From the NCBI RefSeq assembly GCF_003258295.1, contig NZ_QKYN01000046.1, positions 1 through 56,286 of the forward strand: a DNA stretch of 56,286 nt, in the 5' to 3' direction. Numbering within the stretch: position 1 is the first letter of the stretch; every line of letters begins with the position of its first letter. Of this stretch, positions 26,407 through 34,280 are shown in pieces. The notes under the pieces were generated by a model that worked only from the letters and a program-made list of their open reading frames with translations, was not told the origin of the DNA and made no database searches. The stretch comes from Streptacidiphilus pinicola. GTDB taxonomy: Bacteria > Actinomycetota > Actinomycetes > Streptomycetales > Streptomycetaceae. Both the position numbers and the translations under genes were made by a program.

Positions 26407-26685
26407 ATGCTCACGCGGACGCGACTGTTCGGGGGCAAGACCCGGGTGACGTTCCGGCTGCCGGCGCAGCTGCCGGCGGGCACCGTCAGCGTGGTGGGCG
26501 ACTTCAACGGCTGGCAGCCCGGCCGTGCCGAGCTGGTCCAACGCCGGGACGGCACCCGCACGGTGAGCGTCTCCTTCCCGCCCGGCGAGCACCGGTTCCG
26601 CTACCTCGCCACCGGCGGCGTCTGGTTCGACGACGACGCCGCCGACCGGATCGACCCGCAGGGCAGCCTGATCCGCGTCGAGTAG
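26407..26685 (+). CDS. Stand-alone CBM48 / isoamylase early-set domain protein
   Basis: 92 residues from ATG 26407, GGGAGGG upstream. The whole protein is one glycogen-binding beta-sandwich: VTFRLPAQL, SVVGDFNGWQPG, FPPGEHRFRYLATGG, WFDDDAADRI. This domain normally sits at the N-terminus of glycogen branching and debranching enzymes or in AMPK beta subunits. Here it has no catalytic partner and no neighbour in glycogen metabolism. It may bind glycogen or a partner protein in the cytoplasm; the function is inferred from fold only. Confidence 0.85.
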   Translation: MLTRTRLFGGKTRVTFRLPAQLPAGTVSVVGDFNGWQPGRAELVQRRDGTRTVSVSFPPGEHRFRYLATGGVWFDDDAADRIDPQGSLIRVE

Positions 26686-26742
26686 CCCGCGGCGGCGTAT
26701 CGTCGGGAGCACCCACCGAGCCAAGGATCGGGTGAGCGACTC

Positions 26743-27405
26743 ATGGGCGCACCGCCGACCGGATCGTCCTTCCGGCATCCCGTCTTCGCCCGCTTCTACG
26801 CGAAGGTGGCCGGCCCCGCGTTGGAGAAGGCCGGTGCCACGGAGCACCGCCGCCGCCTGCTGGCGGGGCTCGGCGGCGAGGTGGTCGAGGTCGGCGCCGG
26901 CAACGGGCTGAACTTCCCGCACTATCCGCCCGAGGTCACCCGGGTGCTCGCGGTCGAGCCCGAGCCGGACCTGCGCGGCTTCGCCGAGCGGGCGGCCGGT
27001 GCCGTCCCGACCCGGATCGACGTCGTGAACGGGCGCGCCGAGCGGATCCCCGCCGAGGACGCCGCCTTCGACGCGGCGGTGGTCTGCCTGGTGCTCTGCT
27101 CGGTCGTGGACCAGCGCGCGGCCCTCGCCGAGCTGCGCCGGGTGCTCCGCCCCGGCGGTCAACTCCGGTTCTTCGAGCACGTCCAGGCCGAGTCCCCGGC
27201 GATGCGCCGGGTCCAGCGCGGCCTCGACGCGACCCTCTGGCCGCTGCTCGTCGGCGGCTGCCACACCGGACGTGACACGCGTTCGGCGATCGAGTCGGCC
27301 GGGTTCACCCTCACCCGGATCGACACCTTCGCCTTCCCGCAGACCAGGTTCCCCTCGCCCGCCGCCACCCACATCCTGGGCACGGCCGAGGCGCCACGGC
27401 CGTGA
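26743..27405 (+). CDS. Class I SAM-dependent methyltransferase
   Basis: 220 residues. Motif I VVEVGAGNGLNFPHYP (about 47-62) binds SAM. AVEPEPDLRGFAERAA is the acidic beta2 turn and LAELRRVLRPGGQLRFFEHV is motif III. It is closest in layout to UbiE/phosphatidylethanolamine-type and thiol methyltransferases of the Methyltransf_11 group. The substrate is not predictable. It converges on the ABC permease gene. Confidence 0.88.
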   Translation: MGAPPTGSSFRHPVFARFYAKVAGPALEKAGATEHRRRLLAGLGGEVVEVGAGNGLNFPHYPPEVTRVLAVEPEPDLRGFAERAAGAVPTRIDVVNGRAERIPAEDAAFDAAVVCLVLCSVVDQRAALAELRRVLRPGGQLRFFEHVQAESPAMRRVQRGLDATLWPLLVGGCHTGRDTRSAIESAGFTLTRIDTFAFPQTRFPSPAATHILGTAEAPRP

Positions 27406-27414
27406 GGCGACGCG

Positions 27415-28269
27415 TCAGCGCCCGTGGGTGGTGAACCGGCGGACCGCCAGTGGGCCGACGACGGCGAGCAGCAGGGCGGACCAGGCAAGCGTGGCGACGA
27501 CGGGATGCCGCAACGGCCAGGGCGCGTCGGCGCCGAGTGGGTGGGCGTTGCCGAAGAGCTCGCGGGTCGCCGCGGCGACGGCGCTGATCGGGTTCCACTC
27601 GGCGACCAGGCGCAGCCAGGCCGGCAGCCCGCCGGTGGGCACGAAGACGTTGGTCACCATGCCGATCGGGAAGACGAGCACGGACAGCTGGCCGGCGATG
27701 TCCTCCCGGCCGACCAGCAGCCCGAGCCAGATGCCCACCCAGTTCATCACGAAGCGGAAGAGCAGCAGCAGCGCGAGCGCGGCGAGCGCGCGCGGCACGC
27801 CGTCGTGGATTCGCCAGCCGGTGGTCAGGCCGACGCCGACCATCATCGCCAGCACCACAGCGCTGACCAGCAGATCCGCCAGGGTCTGGCCGAGCAGCGC
27901 GGCCGGGCGGGAGATCGGCATCGAGCGCAGCCGGTCGGTGACGCCGCGTCCGATGTCGCGGGCCGCGCCCACCATGCTGGGGACCACGCCGTTCACCGCG
28001 ACCAGCACGAACAGGCCGGGCATCAGGTACGCGCGGTAGCTGCCGCCGCCGGGCACCTGCATGGCGCTGCCGAAGATGTAGCCGAAGACCAGCAGCATGG
28101 CCAGCGGCGCGGCCAGCGACGCGGCGATCAGGCCGGGGGAGTGCCGGTAGTACAGGAGGATGCGCAGGGTGAGCGTCATGCTGTCGGAGAGCGCGCGGCG
28201 CAGTCGTCCCGGCTCGGCGGCGACGGGACCTTGCCGGCCGGTGGCGGGGGCGGTGAGGGTGGTGGTCAT
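27415..28269 (-). CDS. ABC-2 type exporter permease (DrrB-like)
   Basis: 284 residues with six predicted membrane segments. SDSMTLTLRILLYYRHSPGLI and RDIGRGVTDRLRSMPISRPAALLG are characteristic of the ABC-2/DrrB family. Its start overlaps the stop of the ATPase gene by four bases (ATGA), so the two are translationally coupled. Together they would export a drug, pigment or lipid-like molecule. Confidence 0.92.
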   Translation of the reverse strand: MTTTLTAPATGRQGPVAAEPGRLRRALSDSMTLTLRILLYYRHSPGLIAASLAAPLAMLLVFGYIFGSAMQVPGGGSYRAYLMPGLFVLVAVNGVVPSMVGAARDIGRGVTDRLRSMPISRPAALLGQTLADLLVSAVVLAMMVGVGLTTGWRIHDGVPRALAALALLLLFRFVMNWVGIWLGLLVGREDIAGQLSVLVFPIGMVTNVFVPTGGLPAWLRLVAEWNPISAVAAATRELFGNAHPLGADAPWPLRHPVVATLAWSALLLAVVGPLAVRRFTTHGR

Positions 28270-29282
28270 CGGGTCGTCCTCTCGAGTGCCGGGCCGCTGC
28301 CCGCAGGATGCTCCGGTGCCGTCCGGCCGGTGAGGGCAAGGAAGACGTCGTCCAGCGAGGGCCGGCGCAGCGCCGCGTCCAGCGTGGCGACCCCGGCGGC
28401 ATCGAGCTCGCGGATGAGCCCCGGCAGGGTGACGCTGCGGTCGGGGTCGGTCGTCGCGGCGATCCGGCGCTCGGCCTCGTCCAGGGACGACTCACCGCCG
28501 GTCAGCGCGCTCAGCACGCACGCGGCGGTGGCGAAGTGGCCGGAGTCCGCCAGGGTCACCTCGACCCGGGTGCCGATCGTCGCCTTGAGCCGCTCGGGCG
28601 GCCCGGAGGCGATGACCCGGCCGTGGTCCACGACGGCGATGTCGTCGGCGAGTTGGTCGGCCTCGTCGAGGTACTGGGTGGTGAGCAGCACCGTGGTGCC
28701 CTCCGCCGACAGCTCCCTGACGGTGGACCAGATGTCGTTGCGGCTGCGGGGGTCGAGCCCGGTGGTGGGCTCGTCGAGGAAGAGCACGGCGGGCCGGGTG
28801 ACCAGGCTGGCGATCAGGTCCAGCCGTCGGCGCATGCCGCCGGAGTAGGTGCGCACCAGCCGGTCGGCGGCCTCGGTGAGCCCGAAGCGGTCCAGCAGTT
28901 CGTCCGCCCGGCGGCGTGCGCCGCGGGCGCCCAGGTGGTGCAGTCGCCCGACGAGGTGCAGATTGTCGCGGCCGGTGATGCCCTCGTCGAGCGCGGCGTG
29001 CTGTCCGGCCAGGCCGATGGTGCGGCGCACCCGATCCGCCTCGCGGACCACGTCGAACCCCGCGACGCGGACCCGGCCCGCGTCCGGCGCGGCGAGCGTC
29101 GCCAGCACGCGCACGGCGGTGGTCTTGCCGGCGCCGTTCGGACCGAGCAGTCCGCAGACCGTTCCCGCCGGCACGGTCAGGTCCAGGCCGCGCAGCGCGT
29201 GGGTGGAGCCGAAGCGCTTGTGCAGGCCTTCGACCACGATCGGCGGTCCGTCACGGGTGGTGTCGTTTCCGGGCAGGCTCAC
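28266..29282 (-). CDS. ABC exporter ATPase (DrrA-like)
   Basis: 338 residues. Walker A GLLGPNGAGKTT, signature YSGGMRRRLDL and Walker B VLFLDEPTTGLD are intact. The C-terminal extension of about 110 residues (EVTLADSGHFATAACVLSA and the GLIRELDAAGV region) is typical of daunorubicin-resistance-type ATPases, where it stabilises the complex with the permease. First gene of a two-gene operon, divergent from a TetR repressor and preceded by one of its likely operators. Confidence 0.93.
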   Translation of the reverse strand: MSLPGNDTTRDGPPIVVEGLHKRFGSTHALRGLDLTVPAGTVCGLLGPNGAGKTTAVRVLATLAAPDAGRVRVAGFDVVREADRVRRTIGLAGQHAALDEGITGRDNLHLVGRLHHLGARGARRRADELLDRFGLTEAADRLVRTYSGGMRRRLDLIASLVTRPAVLFLDEPTTGLDPRSRNDIWSTVRELSAEGTTVLLTTQYLDEADQLADDIAVVDHGRVIASGPPERLKATIGTRVEVTLADSGHFATAACVLSALTGGESSLDEAERRIAATTDPDRSVTLPGLIRELDAAGVATLDAALRRPSLDDVFLALTGRTAPEHPAGSGPALERTTR

Positions 29283-29299
29283 GCGAAGCCCCTTTCTAA

Positions 29300-29310
29300 G
29301 TACGGTGTAC
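29300..29310. promoter_or_regulatory. TetR operator copy 1 (exporter side)
   Basis: GTACGGTGTAC, an inverted repeat with GTAC arms around GGT, 18 bases upstream of the DrrA-like start. It is the same core as operator copy 2. Confidence 0.6.
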
Positions 29311-29340
29311 GTAGAAGACTGGCGCGGTCAGCGTACTACT

Positions 29341-29355
29341 ACGTACGGTGTACGT
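29341..29355. promoter_or_regulatory. TetR operator copy 2 (regulator side)
   Basis: ACGTACGGTGTACGT: perfect 6-base arms around GGT. It is followed by TAGACT at 29359-29364, a plausible -10 for the TetR gene, so bound repressor would block both promoters. The two copies are 41 bases apart. Confidence 0.65.
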
Positions 29356-29386
29356 GTCTAGACTGGCGGGCGAGGTGATCACTGAA

Positions 29387-30082
29387 ATGACCAAGCCAGC
29401 CGCACCGGCGATGATCTGGCTGCGCCCGGAGCGCACCGGACGCGGGCCCGAACCGGCCCACAGTCGCGCGGCGATCGCCGCGGCCGCGATCACGCTCGCG
29501 GATGCCGAGGGGCTGGACGCGGTCTCGATGCGCAAGGTCGCCACCGCGCTCGGCGCGGGCACCATGTCGCTCTACAACTACGTCCCCAAGAAGGAGCACC
29601 TCTTCGACCTGATGCTGGACGCGGTCGTCGGCGAGTTCTCCCTCCCCGACGAGCCCTCCGGCGACCCCCGCGCCGATCTCGCGGCCCTCGCCCGTGAGGA
29701 GCTCGCGGCCATGCGCCGCCACGCCTGGCTCGCCCCGCTCTCGCTCACCCGGCCGTCGATGGGTCCGAACGCGCTGCGGGTCACGGAGTTCTTTCTCGCC
29801 GCGCTGGCCGACTCCGCGTGGGACGGTGGCACCAAGATGGAGCTCTTCGCCCAACTCAATGGTTTCGTCTGCCAGTTCGCGGAGTGGGAACGGAACGCCG
29901 CGGGCGGGTCCGGCGCCCAGTGGCAGGCCGACATGGTCGCCTACCTCACCGGCGTGATCACCGAGGGGCGCTATCCGCATCTCGCCCAGGCGCTGGGCGG
30001 CGGCGGGGCGCCGCCGCCCGACGTCGATGCGGTCTTCGCCCGCTCACTGGACCGGCTGCTGACCATGATCGTCGGAGAATAG
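29387..30082 (+). CDS. TetR-family repressor of the adjacent exporter
   Basis: 231 residues from ATG 29387, with GAGGTGATC upstream; a GTG 13 codons earlier overlaps the operator and is unlikely. The helix-turn-helix is at about residues 45-65 (SMRKVATALGAGTMSLYNYV), followed by a ligand-binding helical domain of the tetracycline-repressor C type. It is divergent from the DrrAB-like operon, and the two palindromes between them fit autorepression and control of the exporter. The inducer is probably the exported compound. Confidence 0.92.
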   Translation: MTKPAAPAMIWLRPERTGRGPEPAHSRAAIAAAAITLADAEGLDAVSMRKVATALGAGTMSLYNYVPKKEHLFDLMLDAVVGEFSLPDEPSGDPRADLAALAREELAAMRRHAWLAPLSLTRPSMGPNALRVTEFFLAALADSAWDGGTKMELFAQLNGFVCQFAEWERNAAGGSGAQWQADMVAYLTGVITEGRYPHLAQALGGGGAPPPDVDAVFARSLDRLLTMIVGE

Positions 30083-30133
30083 CCCGGTGAACCGCGGCGG
30101 GAGCCCCGGTTCACCGACCCTGAGGGCTAAGGG

Positions 30134-31783
30134 CTAGCTGCCCGCGCCGCCGGTGGCAGGGGAGCGGCCGTGGCGCATCAGCAGGGCGACGAGCAGGCCC
30201 AGCGCGCCGCAGACCGCGGCGAGGAGGAGGCCGTCCTGGTAGCCGCCGAAGCCGTAGAGGGACGGGACGGGGTGGAAGCCGCCCGTCGTCGACTCCGGGA
30301 TGCCGGTGATCTGGACCTTGACCTGCAGGGCGTGCCCCGCCAGGAACGCCGTCAGCGCACCCGTCCCCACCGAGGTGGCCAGGCTGTTGACGACGCCCAG
30401 CATGCCCGCGCTGATGCCCTGTTGGCGGGCCGGCACGGCCTCGATCATCAGGTTCGGACAGGCCGCGTAGAACGCGCCGAAACCGATCCCGAAGACCGCC
30501 GCGAACAGCCCGTACTGCCACTTGGAGTGCGGGAAGTACGCGTACAGCACCGTGGAGAGCGTGAACATCGCCATCGCGATGACCAGCGGGAGCCGCGGGC
30601 CGGTCTTGCGGGCGAGTTCGCCCGAGGCCGCGCCGGAGAGCATGCCGACGCCGCCGGACCAGACCGCCGAGTAGTAGCCGTAGGCCAGCAGCGAGGCGCC
30701 GAGGCCGAAGGCGAGCGTGGAGTTGAAGAGGGTGTGGAACAGCGGCGCCATCGCCGGCGGCAGCGTCTGCCCGGCACCGCCGGAGAGGGCCACTTGCAGG
30801 ATGCTGCCGTGCAGTTGCTGCTCAGTCGGGGTCTGCAGCATGTACGGGATGCTGTAGCCCTGGATGCCGATGACCATGCTGCCGAGGGTGGCCGCGCCGA
30901 GAATGACCAGGACGCGCGGGGAGAAGAGCAGCCGCGGATCCATGATGGGCTCCGGAACCACCCGCTCCACCAGCAGGAACGCCCCCAGCATGGCGAGGCC
31001 GCCGAGGAGGTAGCCGAGCGAGTCGAGTCGCCCCCAGCCCCAGTTCGTGCCGTTGGAGAGGTAGACCAGGACCAGCCCGACGCCGCCGCCGAGCAGCAAC
31101 GCGCCGCCGATGTCCAGGCGTTGGCGGGTGCGCAGGGTGGACTCCGGCACCACCAGCCACATCAGCGGCACCATGACGCCGACGAAGATGAGCAGGAACC
31201 AGAAGAGCCAGCGCCAGCCGTGCGCGTCCATCAGCCAGCCGCCGATCAGCGGCGCGGCCAGCGCCGACATGCCGAGGCCGGTGGCGATGACGCCGATCGA
31301 GGCCGGGATGTAACGGCGCGGCAGGATGTCGCGGAACAGGCCGTAGGCGACGGTGGGTGCCGAGATGGCCACCGCCTCCAGCGCGCGGCCGACCAGGAAG
31401 ACCCACCAGGTGTGGGTGAGGGCGCAGACCAGCGTGCCGAGGGCGAAGGAGAACCCGGTCAGCAGCATGGTGCGGCGCTTGCCCCACAGGTCGGAGAGCT
31501 TGCCCATCAGCGGCGTGGTGGCGCCGCCGACCAGGCCGAAGATGATGACCATCCAGCTGATGTTCGCGCCCACGCCCGGGAAGCTCGGCGCGATCTGACG
31601 GGCCGCGGAGGCGACCATCGTGTACTGCAGCGCGGCGATCTCGGCGAAGAGCACCACGACGAGGATGACCGCGAAGACGCGCAGGCGCGACGCGCCGTCG
31701 AGGCGGTTGGTGGCTTCGGCGTCGGGTTCGGGTCCCGGCTCGGGTCTCGGGGCCGAGTCGACGTTGTCCGGTGCGGATGTCAC
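30134..31783 (-). CDS. MFS drug exporter (DHA2/EmrB type)
   Basis: 549 residues from GTG 31781-31783, chosen because AGGAG lies seven bases upstream; the frame stays open further upstream without a good start. About 14 membrane segments are visible. MGKLSDLWGKRRTML is the conserved loop 2-3 motif A, and GLGMSALAAPLIGGWLMD is motif C of antiporters. A polar insertion of about 40 residues (LQTPTEQQLHGSILQVA region) is typical of one actinobacterial subgroup. It should export drugs or metabolites in exchange for protons. Confidence 0.9.
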   Translation of the reverse strand: MTSAPDNVDSAPRPEPGPEPDAEATNRLDGASRLRVFAVILVVVLFAEIAALQYTMVASAARQIAPSFPGVGANISWMVIIFGLVGGATTPLMGKLSDLWGKRRTMLLTGFSFALGTLVCALTHTWWVFLVGRALEAVAISAPTVAYGLFRDILPRRYIPASIGVIATGLGMSALAAPLIGGWLMDAHGWRWLFWFLLIFVGVMVPLMWLVVPESTLRTRQRLDIGGALLLGGGVGLVLVYLSNGTNWGWGRLDSLGYLLGGLAMLGAFLLVERVVPEPIMDPRLLFSPRVLVILGAATLGSMVIGIQGYSIPYMLQTPTEQQLHGSILQVALSGGAGQTLPPAMAPLFHTLFNSTLAFGLGASLLAYGYYSAVWSGGVGMLSGAASGELARKTGPRLPLVIAMAMFTLSTVLYAYFPHSKWQYGLFAAVFGIGFGAFYAACPNLMIEAVPARQQGISAGMLGVVNSLATSVGTGALTAFLAGHALQVKVQITGIPESTTGGFHPVPSLYGFGGYQDGLLLAAVCGALGLLVALLMRHGRSPATGGAGS

Positions 31784-31880
31784 AGGGCGGCTCCTGGGTC
31801 CGGATGGCGGCTCCTTCCTGGCTGTATCTAACAGTCCGTCAGAAAGAAGGGAAGAGCGGTCGCGCCCGCGATCTGGTTCA

Positions 31881-31979
31881 ATGAGCTCCATGGACATCGT
31901 CCTCGAACCGTTCTGGCCCTCGCGCCAGCAGTTCCACTTCGACCAGACCTGTCGCCGCTCGACCGGCGCGCAGGCCTGA
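31881..31979 (+). CDS. Short upstream open frame, possible leader peptide
   Basis: 32 codons (MSSMDIVLEPFWPSRQQFHF and 12 more), ending 70 bases before the winged-helix gene. There is no clear ribosome binding site, although a second ATG three codons in is also possible. It could be a leader peptide controlling the regulator gene, or chance. The reading frame uses ordinary high-GC codons. Confidence 0.3.
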   Translation: MSSMDIVLEPFWPSRQQFHFDQTCRRSTGAQA

Positions 31980-32049
31980 GTCGTCCCTTTCCCAGGCCCT
32001 TCCGCGCGCAGACGCCGCCCCGTCCCTTTCGCGCGAATCGAGTCCTGCC

Positions 32050-32577
32050 ATGTCTGTTCCCGTGCTGAACCCTGCCCGTCCGGCCGCGCCGCACCTGCGT
32101 TCGGTCAAGCCCGACGAGACCGCGCAGCCCGGCGTCTACCGGCTGCCCGAACGCATCGTCGCCGAGCTGCAGCTCGATGCCGCGACCACCCCGTTGGTCG
32201 GTTACCTGGTGCTGGTCCCGGAGGGGGTCGCGCCGACCCTCGCGGCCGCGCCGGTCACCGCACCCGCCCCGAGGCCGCTCCCCGACGCCGACGGCCTGGT
32301 CGTCGACCCGGAGCTGCGCACCGCCCGCCTCGACGGCGCGCTGCTGGAGCTCACCTACCTGGAGTTCGAGCTGCTCGCCCACCTGGTGGCGTACCCGCAC
32401 CGGGTGCACACCCGCGACCGCCTCGTCGAGGCGGTCTGGGGCTACGGGCACATCGGCGACGGCCGCACCGTCGACGTCCACGTGGCCCGGCTGCGCCGCA
32501 AGCTCGGCGAGGCCTACCGGAGCCGGATCGTGACGGTCCGCCGGGTCGGCTACAAGTACGTACCCGCGGTCAAGTAG
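32050..32577 (+). CDS. Orphan OmpR/PhoB-type winged-helix regulator without receiver domain
   Basis: 175 residues. The C-terminal 85 residues form a complete OmpR-type DNA-binding domain: LVVDPELRTARLDG, LTYLEFELLAHLVAYPHRVH, RLVEAVWGYGH, DVHVARLRRKLGE, TVRRVGYKYVP. The first 90 residues are not a receiver domain: no phosphorylatable Asp pattern is present, and an Ala/Pro-rich linker follows. No histidine kinase is nearby, so activity is not controlled by classical phosphotransfer here. Target genes are unknown; the MFS exporter is divergent and is a candidate. Confidence 0.88.
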   Translation: MSVPVLNPARPAAPHLRSVKPDETAQPGVYRLPERIVAELQLDAATTPLVGYLVLVPEGVAPTLAAAPVTAPAPRPLPDADGLVVDPELRTARLDGALLELTYLEFELLAHLVAYPHRVHTRDRLVEAVWGYGHIGDGRTVDVHVARLRRKLGEAYRSRIVTVRRVGYKYVPAVK

Positions 32578-32595
32578 CCCGGTGCGGCGGGTGGT

Positions 32596-34233
32596 TCAGC
32601 TCTCGCTGAGCCGCCCGTCCGCCACCCGGACGCGGCGGTTGGTCTCCACGGCGTCCAGCATCCGGCGGTCGTGGGTGACCAGCAGCAGCGTGCCGTCGTA
32701 GGAGGCCAGCGCGGACTCCAACTGCTCGATGGCGGCCAGGTCCAGATGGTTGGTCGGCTCGTCCAGCACCAGCAGGTTGACGCCGCGGCCCTGCAGCAGC
32801 GCGAGCGCGGCGCGCGTGCGCTCACCGGGGGAGAGCGTCGCCGCCGGGCGCAGCACGTGGACCGCCTTCAGGCCGAACTTGGCCAGCAGCGTGCGCACGT
32901 CGCCGGGGGAGAGCTCCGGCACCGCCGCGCCGAAGGCGTCCGCGAGCGGCAGGTCGCCGACGAAGAGGCGACGCGCCTGGTCGACCTCGCCCACCACCAC
33001 GCCCGGCCCGAGCGCGGCGTGGCCCGCGTCCAGCGGGAGCCGGCCCAGCAGGGCGGCGAGCAGCGTGGACTTGCCCGCCCCGTTCGGGCCGGTGACGGCG
33101 ATCCGGTCGCCCCAGTCGACCTGCAGGTCCACCGGACCGAAGGCGAAGTCGCCGCGCTTGACCTGCGCGCCGCGCAGCGTCGCCACGACGGCCCCCGCGC
33201 GCGGGGCGGCGGCGATCTCCATCCGCAGCTCCCACTCCTTGCGCGGCTCGTCGACCACGTCCAGCCGCTCGATCAGCCGCTGCGTCTGCCGGGCCTTGGC
33301 GGCCTGCTTCTCCGTGGACTCGCTGCGGAAGGCCTTGCCCTGCTTGTCGTTGTCGGACGACTTGCGGCGGGCGTTCTTGACGCCCTTCTCCATCCAGGAG
33401 CGCTGCATCCGCGCCCGCGCCTCCAGCCCGGAGACGGTGTCGGCGTACTCCTCGTACTCCTCGCGCGCGTGCCGCCGGGCGCGGTCGCGCTCCTCCAGGT
33501 AGGAGGCGTAGCCGCCGCCGTAGTGGTTCACCTGCTGCTGGTGCAGGTCCAGCTCCAGCACCGCGGTGACGGTGCGGGTGAGGAACTCGCGGTCGTGGCT
33601 GACCAGCACGGTGCCGGCGCGCAGACCCTGGACGAAGGCCTCCAGCCGCTCCAGCCCGTCCAGGTCCAGGTCGTTGGTGGGCTCGTCCAGCAGGAACACG
33701 TCGTAGCGGGAGAGCAGCAGCGAGGCGAGGCCGGCCCGGGCGGCCTGGCCGCCGGAGAGCGAGGTCATCTCCTGGTCCAGCCCGACCGCGAGCCCCAGCT
33801 CGTCGGCGACGGCCTCGGCGCGCTCCTCCAGATCCGCCCCGCCCAGGTCCAGCCAGCGGTCCAGCGCGACCGCGTACGCGTCGTCCGCGCCCGGCGTGCC
33901 GTCGACCAGCCCCTGCGTCGCCTCGTCCAACGCCGCCTGCGCGGCGGCCACGCCGGTGCGGCGCGCGAGGAACGCCCCGACGGTCTCGCCGGGCCGGCGA
34001 TCCGGCTCCTGCGGCAGGTAGCCGACCGTGGCGGTCGGCGGGCTGAGCTTGATGCTGCCGCCCTCGGGGGTGTCCACCCCGGCGAGCAGCTTCAGCAGCG
34101 AGGACTTCCCGGCGCCGTTCACCCCCACCAGCCCGATCACGTCGCCGGGGGCGACGACCAGGTCCAGGCCGGAGAACAGCACGCGCTCGCCGTGTCCGGC
34201 GGCAAGGTCTTTGGCGATGAGAGTGGCAGTCAT
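32596..34233 (-). CDS. ABC-F family ATPase (ribosome-associated)
   Basis: 545 residues from ATG 34231-34233. It has two complete ABC domains in one chain and no membrane segment: Walker A GLVGVNGAGKSS and VTGPNGAGKST, signatures LSGGQAARAGLA and LSPGERTRAAL, and Walker B DVFLLDEPTNDLD and LLVLDEPTNHLD. The linker between them (YASYLEERDRARRHAREEYE onward) is a charged helical hairpin that in ABC-F proteins reaches into the ribosomal E site. Such proteins either tune translation or protect the ribosome from antibiotics. The start codon lies inside a perfect 19-bp hairpin, with no Shine-Dalgarno sequence exposed. Confidence 0.93.
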   Translation of the reverse strand: MTATLIAKDLAAGHGERVLFSGLDLVVAPGDVIGLVGVNGAGKSSLLKLLAGVDTPEGGSIKLSPPTATVGYLPQEPDRRPGETVGAFLARRTGVAAAQAALDEATQGLVDGTPGADDAYAVALDRWLDLGGADLEERAEAVADELGLAVGLDQEMTSLSGGQAARAGLASLLLSRYDVFLLDEPTNDLDLDGLERLEAFVQGLRAGTVLVSHDREFLTRTVTAVLELDLHQQQVNHYGGGYASYLEERDRARRHAREEYEEYADTVSGLEARARMQRSWMEKGVKNARRKSSDNDKQGKAFRSESTEKQAAKARQTQRLIERLDVVDEPRKEWELRMEIAAAPRAGAVVATLRGAQVKRGDFAFGPVDLQVDWGDRIAVTGPNGAGKSTLLAALLGRLPLDAGHAALGPGVVVGEVDQARRLFVGDLPLADAFGAAVPELSPGDVRTLLAKFGLKAVHVLRPAATLSPGERTRAALALLQGRGVNLLVLDEPTNHLDLAAIEQLESALASYDGTLLLVTHDRRMLDAVETNRRVRVADGRLSES

Positions 34234-34266
34234 CAGGCCGGTAAGCCTACCGGCCTGATGACTGCC
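34225..34266. promoter_or_regulatory. Perfect 19-bp hairpin overlapping the ABC-F start codon
   Basis: 34225-34243 and 34248-34266 are perfect reverse complements around a 4-base loop. In the ABC-F message the 3' arm contains the ATG and next two codons; the 5' arm would pair with it. The same hairpin lies 14 bases after the stop of the AceE-like gene on the same strand, so it can also act as that gene's terminator. Confidence 0.75.
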
Positions 34267-34280
34267 TTCCTGACCTGGTC

